A stretch of DNA of 64,000 bases, taken from CAYHGX01 sp964356355. GTDB lineage: Bacteria > Patescibacteriota > Gracilibacteria > UBA1369 > LOWO2-01-FULL-3. The notes below the pieces were generated by a model. That model saw only the letters and a program-made list of their open reading frames with translations, did not search any database and was not told the DNA's origin. The translations under genes and the position numbers were made by a program. The stretch covers positions 1 to 64,000 of the forward strand of contig CAYHGX010000002.1 in assembly GCA_964356355.1 (NCBI GenBank), in the 5' to 3' direction. Positions 8,326 to 17,000 of the stretch are shown here, one piece after another. Within the stretch, counting starts at the first letter, position 1, and every line of letters starts with the position of its first letter.

Positions 8326-10244
8326 TCAATTACCCAAAATTAGGCGAAGCCCTCACTCCAGAACAAGAAAATCTCCTCTCCATCTTCGCCAAATCTTGTC
8401 GTAAATCAATTTTAGAAATGGTTACCAACGCGCAAAGCGGCCACCCCGGCGGTTCCCTTTCCTGCATCGACTATCTCGCCACAATCTACGCCTTCATCAT
8501 TGGTCAAACCGGAGAAAAAATCGTAGTTTCCAACGGCCACATCTCACCCGGCGTCTACTCTACACTCGCTGAAATGGGCTACATTCAAAAAGAAGAGGTC
8601 ATCAAAACTTTTCGCCAAGCAGGCAGCATTTTCGAAGGTCACATCACCCGCCATGTGGATGGAATTTGGTATGGAACCGGCCCACTCGGAGTCGGAGTTT
8701 CCGTGGCCAGTGCCTTTGCAAAAGGCGAAAAAATGAAAGGCACCAACGCAAAAGTCTTCGCTCTTGTTGGCGACGGAGAATGCCAAGAAGGCCAAGTTCA
8801 CGAAATGATTCACTTTTCCAAACAACACAAATTAGACAACTACATCCTTTTCGTCGATTTCAATAAAGTCCAGCTAACCGCCAGCCTTAAAGAAGTTCAA
8901 GACATCGACATTCGCAAAATGTTCGAAGCCGGCGACTGGGAAGTACTCGAAGTAGACGGCCACAACTACCAAGAAATGTGGACCACCCTCGCAAAAGCCT
9001 ACGCCGTCACAGGCAAACCAGTAGTAATTCTCGGCCATACAATTATGGGCAAAGGCGTAGACTTCATGGAAACAACCGGCCAAAATAATCAAGCCGACTG
9101 GCATGGAAAAGCCCCAAAACCCGAACAAATTGTCACAGAACTCGCAAGACTCACTCCCACTCCCGAAGAAGAAGCTCTCCTCAACAACTTCCGCGAAACA
9201 GTTAAATGGCACCCAACTCACGCGAAGTACCCAGAAAAACTCAGTAAATTAAACATCAATACCGGCACACCACGTCTCTACGACGCCGAAACCATCACAG
9301 ACTGCCGCACAGCCTACGGCCAAGCATTACTCGACCTCGCAAAGCTCAACCCACAAGTAATTGCTCTCACAGCGGACCTTAAAGGCTCAGTCATGACCAA
9401 GTTCGTAGCCGACGAACTTCCAGCCCAATACATCGAATGCGGCATCGCCGAGCAACACATGGTGTCCGCCACCGGCGCCCTCAGTTTAGATGGATATATT
9501 CCCTTCTGCTCCACCTTCGGGGCCTTCATGAGTAGCCGCGCCAAAGATCAAGCCAGAGTAAATGACATCAACTACACCAACGTAAAAATGGTGGCCACCC
9601 ACTGCGGCCTTTCCGTCGGCGAAGACGGCCCCACCCACCAAGCCATCGACGACATGGGCAGCTTCCTCGGCATGTTCAACACCATGGTAATCGAGCCCGC
9701 CGACCCAAATCAAACCGACCACATCATCCGCTATATCTCCGCCCATTTCGGCAACTTCTACGTCCGCATGGGCCGCCACAAATTCCCAAACATCACCAAA
9801 GAAGACGGCACAATTTTTTATGACGCCTCCTACACCTACGAATACGGCCGCTCAGACGTCCTCCGCACAGGCAGCATGCTCACCATCGCCGCCTCCGGTG
9901 CAATGGTCACAGAAGCCCTCGGCGCCATCAACGCACTCAAAACCACCAATCCAGATCTATCCATTGAGCTCGTAGCCGTCAGCTCCATCAAACATTTCGA
10001 CGACACCCTCCTCAATTCCATCAAAAAAACCGGCGCCCTCCTCACAGTTGAGGACCACAACATCATCTCCGGCCTCGGCCACCAACTCGCCGCCACACTA
10101 CACTCCTCCGGCATCCACACGACAAAATTCGCCTCCCTCGGAGTAGAAGCCTACCAACTCTCCGGTCCCTCCGCCGACCTCTACCGCCTAAACGGCCTGG
10201 ACGCAGAAGGCATCAAAGCCAAATGCCTGGAAATTCTGAGGTAG
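8322..10244 (+). CDS. tkt: Transketolase
   Basis: Thiamine-diphosphate enzyme moving two-carbon units between ketoses and aldoses. It is a single-chain enzyme of 640 residues, near the usual 630-670. Seen: AQSGHPGGSLSCID in the N-terminal domain (about 38-51), the cofactor loop GDGECQEGQVHE (about 149-160) followed by VDFNKVQLT, the pyrimidine-domain segment ECGIAEQHMVSATGAL (about 373-388), and a C-terminal domain ending GLDAEGIKAKCLEILR. It overlaps pgi by four bases. A diverged copy of its last codons recurs at 11557-11582, beyond the next gene. Confidence 0.97.
   Translation: MINYPKLGEALTPEQENLLSIFAKSCRKSILEMVTNAQSGHPGGSLSCIDYLATIYAFIIGQTGEKIVVSNGHISPGVYSTLAEMGYIQKEEVIKTFRQAGSIFEGHITRHVDGIWYGTGPLGVGVSVASAFAKGEKMKGTNAKVFALVGDGECQEGQVHEMIHFSKQHKLDNYILFVDFNKVQLTASLKEVQDIDIRKMFEAGDWEVLEVDGHNYQEMWTTLAKAYAVTGKPVVILGHTIMGKGVDFMETTGQNNQADWHGKAPKPEQIVTELARLTPTPEEEALLNNFRETVKWHPTHAKYPEKLSKLNINTGTPRLYDAETITDCRTAYGQALLDLAKLNPQVIALTADLKGSVMTKFVADELPAQYIECGIAEQHMVSATGALSLDGYIPFCSTFGAFMSSRAKDQARVNDINYTNVKMVATHCGLSVGEDGPTHQAIDDMGSFLGMFNTMVIEPADPNQTDHIIRYISAHFGNFYVRMGRHKFPNITKEDGTIFYDASYTYEYGRSDVLRTGSMLTIAASGAMVTEALGAINALKTTNPDLSIELVAVSSIKHFDDTLLNSIKKTGALLTVEDHNIISGLGHQLAATLHSSGIHTTKFASLGVEAYQLSGPSADLYRLNGLDAEGIKAKCLEILR
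10192..10217 (+). repeat. Direct repeat copy 1 (inside tkt 3' end)
   Basis: A 26-base stretch at the end of tkt (encoding NGLDAEGIK) is repeated at 11557-11582 with 22 of 26 bases identical by hand alignment. The two copies bracket the orphan gene at 10343-11518. Confidence 0.75.
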
Positions 10245-10342
10245 TTCGCATGGGCCATATAAGCAAACTGGGGTTTACAAGAAGTAGTATTCGTGTTAGA
10301 ACTTGTTTCTAGCAAACATTTTCACTTTCCATTATAAAATCT

Positions 10343-11518
10343 ATGCAAGTACAAACTCCCACCCAACATCCTACTGAACCCTCTGTTCTAGACACAAGGA
10401 TAACCGCAGCGCTAAAAGCTAAACAACTGACACCAGCAATAGCCGCCCAATTAACAGTTGATGCTGAAAGAACCAATCTAATGGTCCTTGAAATAGCCCT
10501 CGCTATTGCAGCAGCAAGTACAGAAAGACACAACGTTGACCAATTACTTGCAATGATTAGAAGTAAACTTTCCAGAACGGTTACAGAAGTAATTGAATCT
10601 GATGAACACAGGGCGTATCGAAATATCCCCGGCATCGAACAAGTTGGAAAGGGGGGAAGATTTTCAGTTACTTTTGGAAATATACCAGCCAAGAGAGTAA
10701 GCCTAGACAACTCTAAATTCGGAATTACCAGTGAAAACATTGCAGCTGCAAATATGCTAAACGGTCTTAATGTTTCACCAGATAATCGTCGTCAATTAAT
10801 CGACGCACTATTACCCATAGTTGTGCAGGAAGGAGATGGATATAGTCTAAAGAAATACGATCAAGATGGGAATATAGTGGATCTAAGCAACGAAAACCAT
10901 TCAAGAGATAGTTTGTCCCAAATTACCATCCAAAGAACAACTAAATCAGGAGAATATCCAGCTTACACAAAGGAAGCGCTAGCCCTATATCTTGAGGCAG
11001 TAATACATTCTGAAATGACACCAGAAGAAAAAGGCAAATTTATAGATCAATTACTTACAACCAGAGAGTTTGACGAAGATATTTATTATTCAAGACCACC
11101 ATATGCTGGTGGGGGTTATTCAAATCATGAAAATGGTATCAGAATCACTTTGCCAACAGGACAATCTATGAGGGTAGGTCGAGATGGTACTTTAAAAGTA
11201 GACGATCCAACACAATCATATACTCACCGTGAATCGGATGGTATATTTGTGATGGCTCTTGTAGAGAGAGGCCATCTCCCTGCACATGCATTAAATTGTA
11301 TATACACAGTAAGTATACAAAATAACGAGTTACATCTAAGCAATCGAGGTGGATCTGTCTACCTCGATCTCTCAAAGCCCTTTAATAAAGACATCAACTT
11401 TTCACCATTCTGCTTGTCATTTTTGTTAACACGTGACCCACGGATAACCCCAGAAGATAGGAATCGACTAAGGCAATATCTTGGCAACAACGTCGAAGTG
11501 AGCGTTGTTCCAACTTAA
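10343..11518 (+). CDS. Hypothetical protein, 391 residues, between direct repeats
   Basis: I do not recognise the family. The N-terminal half (about 1-130) is predicted helical with an Ala-rich segment near 50-60; there is a Gly/Tyr-rich patch near residues 250-258 (PPYAGGGYSNHENG), and the C-terminal part has alternating strands. No signal peptide or membrane segment is evident, so it is probably cytoplasmic. Codon use is more A/T-rich than the preceding tkt gene. It is flanked by a duplicated piece of the tkt 3' end, suggesting it was inserted between tkt and the following transporter-like ORF. A TATAAA lies only four bases before the ATG, so promoter position and start are uncertain. Confidence 0.6.
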   Translation: MQVQTPTQHPTEPSVLDTRITAALKAKQLTPAIAAQLTVDAERTNLMVLEIALAIAAASTERHNVDQLLAMIRSKLSRTVTEVIESDEHRAYRNIPGIEQVGKGGRFSVTFGNIPAKRVSLDNSKFGITSENIAAANMLNGLNVSPDNRRQLIDALLPIVVQEGDGYSLKKYDQDGNIVDLSNENHSRDSLSQITIQRTTKSGEYPAYTKEALALYLEAVIHSEMTPEEKGKFIDQLLTTREFDEDIYYSRPPYAGGGYSNHENGIRITLPTGQSMRVGRDGTLKVDDPTQSYTHRESDGIFVMALVERGHLPAHALNCIYTVSIQNNELHLSNRGGSVYLDLSKPFNKDINFSPFCLSFLLTRDPRITPEDRNRLRQYLGNNVEVSVVPT

Positions 11519-11556
11519 GAATTCTGAAAGAGTGGGTTAACCATACTAACCTCGAC

Positions 11557-11582
11557 ACGGCCTAGATGCAGAAGGGATTAAA
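11557..11582 (+). repeat. Direct repeat copy 2 (relic of tkt C-terminus)
   Basis: Translated from 11559 this reads GLDAEGIKIKK, against GLDAEGIKAKC at the true end of transketolase. The frame runs directly into the ATG of the next gene at 11592. It is a relic of a tkt end, either from a partial duplication or from the insertion that brought in the orphan gene. Confidence 0.75.
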
Positions 11583-11591
11583 ATAAAAAAA

Positions 11592-11930
11592 ATGAATACA
11601 ATTGGACTCGCCCTTTTAGCAGGAGTTGGATTAAGCCTAATCACAGTACTTGCAGATGCATTAATAAAACACGCCTCTCTCCAAAAAGAGTTATTAGGAT
11701 GGCAAACCCTCCTAATAGGAGCGATGATTTACGGCCTAACTGCCTTTGGTTGGTTTTTCGTAATGCGCAAAATCAAACTTTCAACCCTTGGAGCTTTATA
11801 CGCCGTCAGTTGTGTTGTTTTTTTAACACTATTCAGCGTATTCTATTTCAAAGAAAAGATCTCACCTCTAGAAATAATTGGAATTTGCATGGCAATTTCT
11901 TCACTCATAATTCTCTCCAGATTCGCATAA
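11592..11930 (+). CDS. Small EamA/SMR-like four-helix membrane protein
   Basis: The 112-residue protein is almost entirely hydrophobic with four predicted membrane helices (about 4-26, 36-58, 62-84, 90-110), separated by short charged loops (RKIK near 60, FKEK near 88). Size and layout match single-unit drug/metabolite transporters (small multidrug resistance or half-EamA proteins), which work as dimers. I see no conserved membrane Glu near residue 14 as in EmrE; an Asp at about 23 is the only acidic residue in the first helix. Substrate unknown. It lies directly after the tkt relic repeat. Confidence 0.7.
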   Translation: MNTIGLALLAGVGLSLITVLADALIKHASLQKELLGWQTLLIGAMIYGLTAFGWFFVMRKIKLSTLGALYAVSCVVFLTLFSVFYFKEKISPLEIIGICMAISSLIILSRFA

Positions 11931-11967
11931 TCAGTTCAGACTCCGATCTCGAATATTGAATAAAACT

Positions 11968-12080
11968 ATGAAAACTCTCACATGTGATTTATGCAACCAC
12001 GAAGCACAAACACAAGCAAAACCAACGAAGGCAAAGAGAAATGGATGATCGAAAATCAAGCCAAATTTAATGCTGCGTAA
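11968..12080 (+). pseudogene. Frameshifted small Cys-containing protein
   Basis: From ATG 11968 the frame reads MKTLTCDLCNHEAQ and soon hits TGA at 12046-12048. In another frame the same DNA ends KEKWMIENQAKFNAA with a stop at 12078-12080. The two pieces look like the start (CxxC motif) and end of one small soluble protein, joined after an internal deletion or frameshift. I cannot name the family with certainty. No promoter seen. Confidence 0.45.
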
Positions 12081-12133
12081 CACGAGCAAAAAGAATTACC
12101 TATCAATTAGTAGCAGGCCATAAACCACCATCC

Positions 12134-12658
12134 ATGTCCTACTGTGAATTCGTTAAAAATCTCGAAAAAACCAACGTCCACCGCATTTATCACGACACCC
12201 AATATGGCTTTGCCATTGATTCCGACGATGAACTTTTCGGCAGATTGATCTTGGAAATCAACCAAGCCGGCCTCTCCTGGACCACGATTCTCAACAAAAA
12301 AAAGAATTTCCAACAAGCATATTCCGGCTTCAGCATAGCAAAAGTAGCAAAGTACGGTGAAAAAGACATCGCACGCTTATTAAACGACCCCGGAATCATT
12401 AGAAACAACCTTAAAATCAACGCTGCTATCTACAACGCCGGCCAAATTCTGGAACTACAAAAGGGATTTGGCTCATTTAAAGCCTGGTTGGACCATCACT
12501 CACCCATGAATCTCGCCGATTGGGTTAAACTTTTCAAAAAAACCTTCAAATTCACCGGCGGCGAAATCACCAACGAATTCCTCACCAGCACCGGCTACAT
12601 CCCAGGCGCACACGAGGAAACTTGCCGTGTAAATAAGCACATAACAACTAAATCATGA
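12134..12658 (+). CDS. tag: DNA-3-methyladenine glycosylase I
   Basis: Base-excision repair enzyme removing 3-methyladenine from DNA. The 174-residue protein has the family features: Cys4 and His20 (in YHDTQYG) plus a C-terminal His and Cys in GYIPGAHEETC, the four ligands of the Tag zinc site; the INQAGLSWTTIL helix; and GIIRNNLKINAAI. The usual CxW near the start is CEF here. It overlaps the next gene by four bases (ATGA), so the two are probably translationally coupled. No Shine-Dalgarno sequence or clear promoter. Confidence 0.9.
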   Translation: MSYCEFVKNLEKTNVHRIYHDTQYGFAIDSDDELFGRLILEINQAGLSWTTILNKKKNFQQAYSGFSIAKVAKYGEKDIARLLNDPGIIRNNLKINAAIYNAGQILELQKGFGSFKAWLDHHSPMNLADWVKLFKKTFKFTGGEITNEFLTSTGYIPGAHEETCRVNKHITTKS

Positions 12659-13017
12659 CCGAAACCCACGAAAAAGAATCCAACCTCCTACTCGACGAAT
12701 TACTCCCCTTCGCAACACAACAACTTCAAAAACACGGTGAGTTCTACCCTTTTGCAGCGGTTATGCTCACAAATAGCCAAATACAATTATTAGCAACATA
12801 CGATGGAGATAATCACCCTGAATCCCAAAAAGTCATTGATGAATTAGAACAATCCTTTATTCGTGGCGCAAAAAACAATGAATACAAAGCAACCGCCCTT
12901 GCCTACATGATAGCAATTCGCCATCCAGAAACTAAAAAACTATTCCGCAAAAGAACAATTCAGTTCCTCCCCTCAATCACAATAAGTGGAGAAGGAAAAA
13001 TCTTCAACACACCCTAA
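12655..13017 (+). CDS. Hypothetical protein, 120 residues
   Basis: Unrecognised soluble protein. It has an acidic helical N-terminus (about 1-30), a strand pair containing FAAVMLTNSQIQLLATYDG (about 37-55) and a helix, then a basic segment KKLFRKRTIQF near the end. The alternating pattern suggests a compact alpha/beta fold. It starts inside the tag stop codon, so a role in the same process is possible but unproven. Confidence 0.6.
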   Translation: MTETHEKESNLLLDELLPFATQQLQKHGEFYPFAAVMLTNSQIQLLATYDGDNHPESQKVIDELEQSFIRGAKNNEYKATALAYMIAIRHPETKKLFRKRTIQFLPSITISGEGKIFNTP

Positions 13018-13079
13018 AAATAAACACATAATATTTAAAACATCCAACTCGCACACTAGCTTTTGGCGCCATTTCGTGC

Positions 13080-13085
13080 TATAAT
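13080..13085 (+). promoter_or_regulatory. Extended -10 promoter
   Basis: TATAAT at 13080-13085 preceded by TGC makes a strong extended -10; the corresponding -35 region (TAGCTT at 13057-13062) is poor. Transcription would start near 13092, which rules out the two upstream in-frame start codons and supports the ATG at 13120. Confidence 0.65.
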
Positions 13086-13119
13086 GACTAAATCAGCAAT
13101 AAAAATAAACTTAATCCAC

Positions 13120-13431
13120 ATGGCGCTAATAGACATTATCAAAGCTGAGTTTGACCAGGGGAATCCAGAAAGAGATATAGCTACAACCTTTGACAATGGC
13201 CTAACGGCAGCTGAAAGAGCCCAGAAAACCGGCAATTATCCAAGCACTGGCCTAAGCACTGGCGAACACGACATAAGTCTGCGTCTCGAGGAGGCAGAAT
13301 CATTCGATAGATTACTACAAAATACACGTTCAGCCTTAGCTGAAAAAGAAGCTCTTATTTTCGACACAGTTGTGGACGACTGGAGAAGAGAAAATGCAGC
13401 TAGAATTGCAGCACTACAAAACAAACATTAA
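13120..13431 (+). CDS. Hypothetical protein, 103 residues
   Basis: Unrecognised small soluble protein beginning MALIDIIKAEFDQG. Residues 1-55 carry charged helix and Gly/Ser/Thr-rich linker sequence; the C-terminal half (about 60-103) is one long charged, Ala-rich helix with coiled-coil character. I chose the ATG at 13120 because the extended -10 promoter at 13080-13085 overlaps the longer reading. No known motif; function unknown. Confidence 0.55.
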   Translation: MALIDIIKAEFDQGNPERDIATTFDNGLTAAERAQKTGNYPSTGLSTGEHDISLRLEEAESFDRLLQNTRSALAEKEALIFDTVVDDWRRENAARIAALQNKH

Positions 13432-13440
13432 AACAAACCC

Positions 13441-14121
13441 ATGCCTATAAAAACCAAAAGTGCTACAATCAAAAAGAGCAAAATTCGCTTCACAACAAAA
13501 GTAATTCGCGTTTTCTCTATGAAAAACGAAATTGCAAAAAAAGACTTTAAAGTAGCAATTTTTGGCTCTGCAAGAGTGAAAAAGGGTGATCAGATTTACA
13601 AGCAAGTTTACAATCTTGCCAAAGCAATAGGTAAACATGAAATCGACCTAGTAACCGGGGGTGGCCCAGGACTTATGGAAGCCGCAAACTACGGACATTT
13701 CAATGGAGACAAAAACAACAAAGCCGTCAATATAGGCCTCACAATTCAGCTCCCATGGGAAAATGAAGTAAACAAATATGTTGAACTTGAAGAACATTTT
13801 CAACACTTTTCAAAACGCCTAGACAACTTCATGGCGCTCTCAAATGTTGCAGTAGTAACACCAGGAGGCATAGGAAGCTGTCTCGAACTTTTTTATGCTT
13901 GGCAGCTAATTCAAGTAAAACACATCCAACCAATTCCCATAATTCTTATCGGTCACATGTGGGCACAACTCATTAAGTGGATAAGAGAATATCCACTGAA
14001 AAAAGGCCTCATTAGTCCTGGAGACATGCAATATATTCACGTTGTAAAAAACAATAAAGAGGCAATGAAAATTATCCTTCAAACTCAAATCGATTTCAAA
14101 AATAAGGCAAAATTAAAGTAG
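13441..14121 (+). CDS. LOG-family (TIGR00730-like) protein
   Basis: Homologue of the LOG / lysine-decarboxylase-like family, whose characterised members are cytokinin-riboside phosphoribohydrolases or nucleotide 5'-monophosphate nucleosidases. The Rossmann-like core has FGSARVKKGD, GGGPGLMEAAN and PGGIGSCLELFYAWQ. The canonical motif is PGGxGTxxE, so Ser replaces Thr, a mild change that keeps Gly and Glu. Length is 226 residues if started at 13441; an internal ATG at 13519 (MKNEIAKKDFKVAIFGSA) is equally plausible because the extra 26 residues are Lys-rich and not conserved as far as I know. Substrate unknown. Confidence 0.82.
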   Translation: MPIKTKSATIKKSKIRFTTKVIRVFSMKNEIAKKDFKVAIFGSARVKKGDQIYKQVYNLAKAIGKHEIDLVTGGGPGLMEAANYGHFNGDKNNKAVNIGLTIQLPWENEVNKYVELEEHFQHFSKRLDNFMALSNVAVVTPGGIGSCLELFYAWQLIQVKHIQPIPIILIGHMWAQLIKWIREYPLKKGLISPGDMQYIHVVKNNKEAMKIILQTQIDFKNKAKLK

Positions 14122-14153
14122 CAACATCGCCCGATATAAATTAGACTAAGGGC

Positions 14154-15569
14154 ATGGAAAAACATGCTCAAATCGGTTTAATTGGACTCGCAACAATGGG
14201 TGCCAATCTGGCCAGAAATTTAGCAAACAATAGCTTTAAAGTTTGCGTCTTCAACCGCACCACCGAAAAAACCCTCGCCTTCATAGACGAATTCGGCAAC
14301 GAAAATCTCACCTACGCAAAAACTCTCAAAGAACTAGTTAGCAAACTCGAAAAACCACGCAAAATCATCCTGCTAGTAAAGGCCGGCGAAGGCGTAGAAG
14401 AAATGGTAGAAGCACTCACTCCCCTCCTCGACAAAAACGACATCATCCTCGACCTCGGAAACTCCAACTTCAAAAACACACAAAAACACTTCACAGAGTT
14501 AAGTAAAAAAGGCCTCAGTTTCATTGGCTGCGGCATCTCCGGAGGTGAACACGGAGCCCTCACCGGCCCTAGCCTCATGCCCGGCGGCACAAAAACTGCC
14601 TACCAAAAAATCGAGCCAATTTTTAGTAAAATTGCTGCCAAAGATTTTGCCGGCCATGCCTGTCTCACTTTCATTGGGCAAGACGGGGCCGGCCACTACG
14701 TCAAAATGATCCACAACGGTATTGAATATGCCGTAATGCAACTCATCGCCGAAAGCTATGATCTACTAAGCCAAATCTACACCCTCACTCCACCGGAACT
14801 CGCAAAAATTTACGAAAAATTCAATCAAGGAATTCTCAAATCCTATCTTTTCGAAATCACCAGCAAAATTTTCGCCCAAAAGGACGACCTCAAAAAATCC
14901 GATTACCTAATCAACAAGATTCTCGATAAAGCAGGCCAAAAAGGCACCGGCAAATGGACCGCCCTCGACGCCCTCGAGCACGACATGGCCCTTCCCACAA
15001 TCACTGAAGCCGTCTTCGCCCGCATCACTTCCAGCGAAAAAGATCTTCGCACCTCACTCGCAAAACTCTATGCGCAAAAAAAATCAGCCACCACAAAAAT
15101 TCCCCTCAAAACCTTCCTGCCACTTCTCGAAAAATCTCTATACCTAAGCATTTTAAGCGCCTACTGCCAAGGATTTGAACTCATCAAAAAAACCGCCGCA
15201 GAAAACAAATGGATCATAAACCTCGCAGAAATCGCCCGCATCTGGGAAGGCGGTTGCATCATCCGCGCCGACATTCTCAATTTCATCTACAAATCGCTCA
15301 AGAAAGAGCCTAAAAAACATTTCCTCGCCATCAAAGAGGTACAAAAAACAATCACAGAAAACCTACAAGCCCTCAGGAAAACTACGTCTTTTGGCACGCT
15401 AGAAGGCATAAACTTGCCATGCCTAGCCGGCTCACTTTATTACCTCCAAGCCATGACCAGCGCCCAGAGCCCCGCCAATCTCATTCAAGCCCAGCGCGAT
15501 TTCTTCGGTGCCCATACCTACGAACGCACAGACAAAAAAGGAATATTCCACACCGAGTGGGATCAATAA
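14154..15569 (+). CDS. gnd: 6-phosphogluconate dehydrogenase, decarboxylating
   Basis: Converts 6-phosphogluconate to ribulose-5-P, CO2 and NADPH. The 471-residue length is standard. Seen: the nucleotide-binding start IGLIGLATMGANLARN (7-22) with Arg-containing FNRT after strand 2; GISGGEHGALTGPSLMPGG for substrate binding; catalytic GAGHYVKMIHNGIEYAVMQ (Lys and His-Asn); and the C-terminal FFGAHTYERTDKKGIFHTEW. It is first in gnd-zwf-pgl, spaced by 9 and 3 bases, a probable operon. A TATAAA at 14135-14140 may be its -10 box, but the -35 is weak. Confidence 0.97.
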   Translation: MEKHAQIGLIGLATMGANLARNLANNSFKVCVFNRTTEKTLAFIDEFGNENLTYAKTLKELVSKLEKPRKIILLVKAGEGVEEMVEALTPLLDKNDIILDLGNSNFKNTQKHFTELSKKGLSFIGCGISGGEHGALTGPSLMPGGTKTAYQKIEPIFSKIAAKDFAGHACLTFIGQDGAGHYVKMIHNGIEYAVMQLIAESYDLLSQIYTLTPPELAKIYEKFNQGILKSYLFEITSKIFAQKDDLKKSDYLINKILDKAGQKGTGKWTALDALEHDMALPTITEAVFARITSSEKDLRTSLAKLYAQKKSATTKIPLKTFLPLLEKSLYLSILSAYCQGFELIKKTAAENKWIINLAEIARIWEGGCIIRADILNFIYKSLKKEPKKHFLAIKEVQKTITENLQALRKTTSFGTLEGINLPCLAGSLYYLQAMTSAQSPANLIQAQRDFFGAHTYERTDKKGIFHTEWDQ

Positions 15570-15578
15570 CCCCGTACC

Positions 15579-16997
15579 ATGCCCAAAACTAAAATTCAAA
15601 AACCTTTCATCCTCATTATTTTCGGAGCCTCCGGCGACCTCGCCAAGCTCAAGCTTTTCCCAACAATCTACAGTCTAGCAGAGCAAAATATGCTTCCAGA
15701 CGAATTCCAAATTGTAGGATATGCACGCAGCAAAATGACTCAACAAGAGTTTAAAAAAGAATTTGAGAAGTCACTCAAAGAGGCCCGTGGCAAAAATCTA
15801 GATAGTACACTCGTTAAAAAAGTGCTTAGTCGAGTATCCTATTTCCAAGGCCAGTACAGCGAAAAAGAGGACTTTCAAAAACTCAAAAAATACCTCAAAA
15901 CACTCAACAAAAATCCGAAAATCACCAAAGTTGCCTACTTCTCTGTTCCTCCCACTACCTTTAAAGATATCGTACAAAATCTTGGTGAAACCAAAGACTC
16001 ACCAAAAGAAGACATTCGCCTAATTTTAGAAAAACCCTTCGGCCAAGATGCCGCTTCCGCCCGCGAACTCTTTCACTTTGTGGCCCGCTATTTCGATGAA
16101 GAAGCAATTTACCTGCTCGACCACTACCTCGGCAAAACTGCAGTCCAAAGCCTTTTAAACCTCCGCCACTCCAACCGGCTACTCAACCTCATGATGAAAG
16201 GGCCAGAGATTAATAATATCCAAATCACCGCCTCAGAAAACCTAGGCATCACCAATCGCATTGGCTATTTCGACCAAGTTGGCACCATTAAAGACATGTT
16301 TCAATCACACATTTTGCAAATACTCGCACTCATAGCCATGTCCATCCCGATTACCAACGACGCCAAAAGTTTACATCGCGAAAAATTCAACATTCTATCA
16401 TCACTCAAATTCATCGAAGGCAAAAACAACCTTGTTTTAGGCCAATACGAAAGCTATCAACAAGAAAAAGATGTACCCAAAAACTCCAACACAGAAACCT
16501 TTGCCGCTATGCGCCTCTTCATCGACCGCGAAAGCTGGTACAAAACTCCGATCTACATTCGCACAGGAAAAAAAATGAGTAAAAAAGCCACTTACATTGT
16601 GATAGAACTTAAAAAATTCGGTTTCCAATCCAAAGATGAAGAGCCAAACCGCCTAATTTTCGAGCTTCAACCAGAAGAAAAAATCAACATCAGACTAGTC
16701 AACAAACACGAATTCTCCTCGACCTATCAAAACATTTCCACCTCACATTCACTCTCATGTGAAGGAGAAGAGTGCCTTCCCGAACACGGATTACTACTGC
16801 TAGACGTCATGAGAAAACGGCGCTTACACTTTCTCTGCTTTGAAGAGATCATCGCCAGCTGGGAAATTACCGAAGAAATCCTCAACTACATCAAAAAATC
16901 ACAAATCAAAGTGGAAAAATACAAAGATAATTCCAATGGCCCAATCTCCCAAAATGCTCTAACAGAAACCGATGGACACACCTGGTTCAACCTCTAA
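15579..16997 (+). CDS. zwf: Glucose-6-phosphate 1-dehydrogenase
   Basis: Oxidises glucose-6-P to 6-phosphogluconolactone, making NAD(P)H. The 472-residue length is normal. The Rossmann start is IIFGASGDLAKLKLFPTIY (about 13-31); the active-site segment is LLDHYLGKTAVQSLLNLR, where the family usually has RIDHYLGKE, so DHYLGK is intact but flanking residues differ; later come ENLGITNRIGYFDQVGTIKDMFQSH and PIYIRTGKKM. Together with pgl and gnd this gives the whole oxidative pentose phosphate branch. Confidence 0.97.
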   Translation: MPKTKIQKPFILIIFGASGDLAKLKLFPTIYSLAEQNMLPDEFQIVGYARSKMTQQEFKKEFEKSLKEARGKNLDSTLVKKVLSRVSYFQGQYSEKEDFQKLKKYLKTLNKNPKITKVAYFSVPPTTFKDIVQNLGETKDSPKEDIRLILEKPFGQDAASARELFHFVARYFDEEAIYLLDHYLGKTAVQSLLNLRHSNRLLNLMMKGPEINNIQITASENLGITNRIGYFDQVGTIKDMFQSHILQILALIAMSIPITNDAKSLHREKFNILSSLKFIEGKNNLVLGQYESYQQEKDVPKNSNTETFAAMRLFIDRESWYKTPIYIRTGKKMSKKATYIVIELKKFGFQSKDEEPNRLIFELQPEEKINIRLVNKHEFSSTYQNISTSHSLSCEGEECLPEHGLLLLDVMRKRRLHFLCFEEIIASWEITEEILNYIKKSQIKVEKYKDNSNGPISQNALTETDGHTWFNL

Positions 16998-17000
16998 AAA

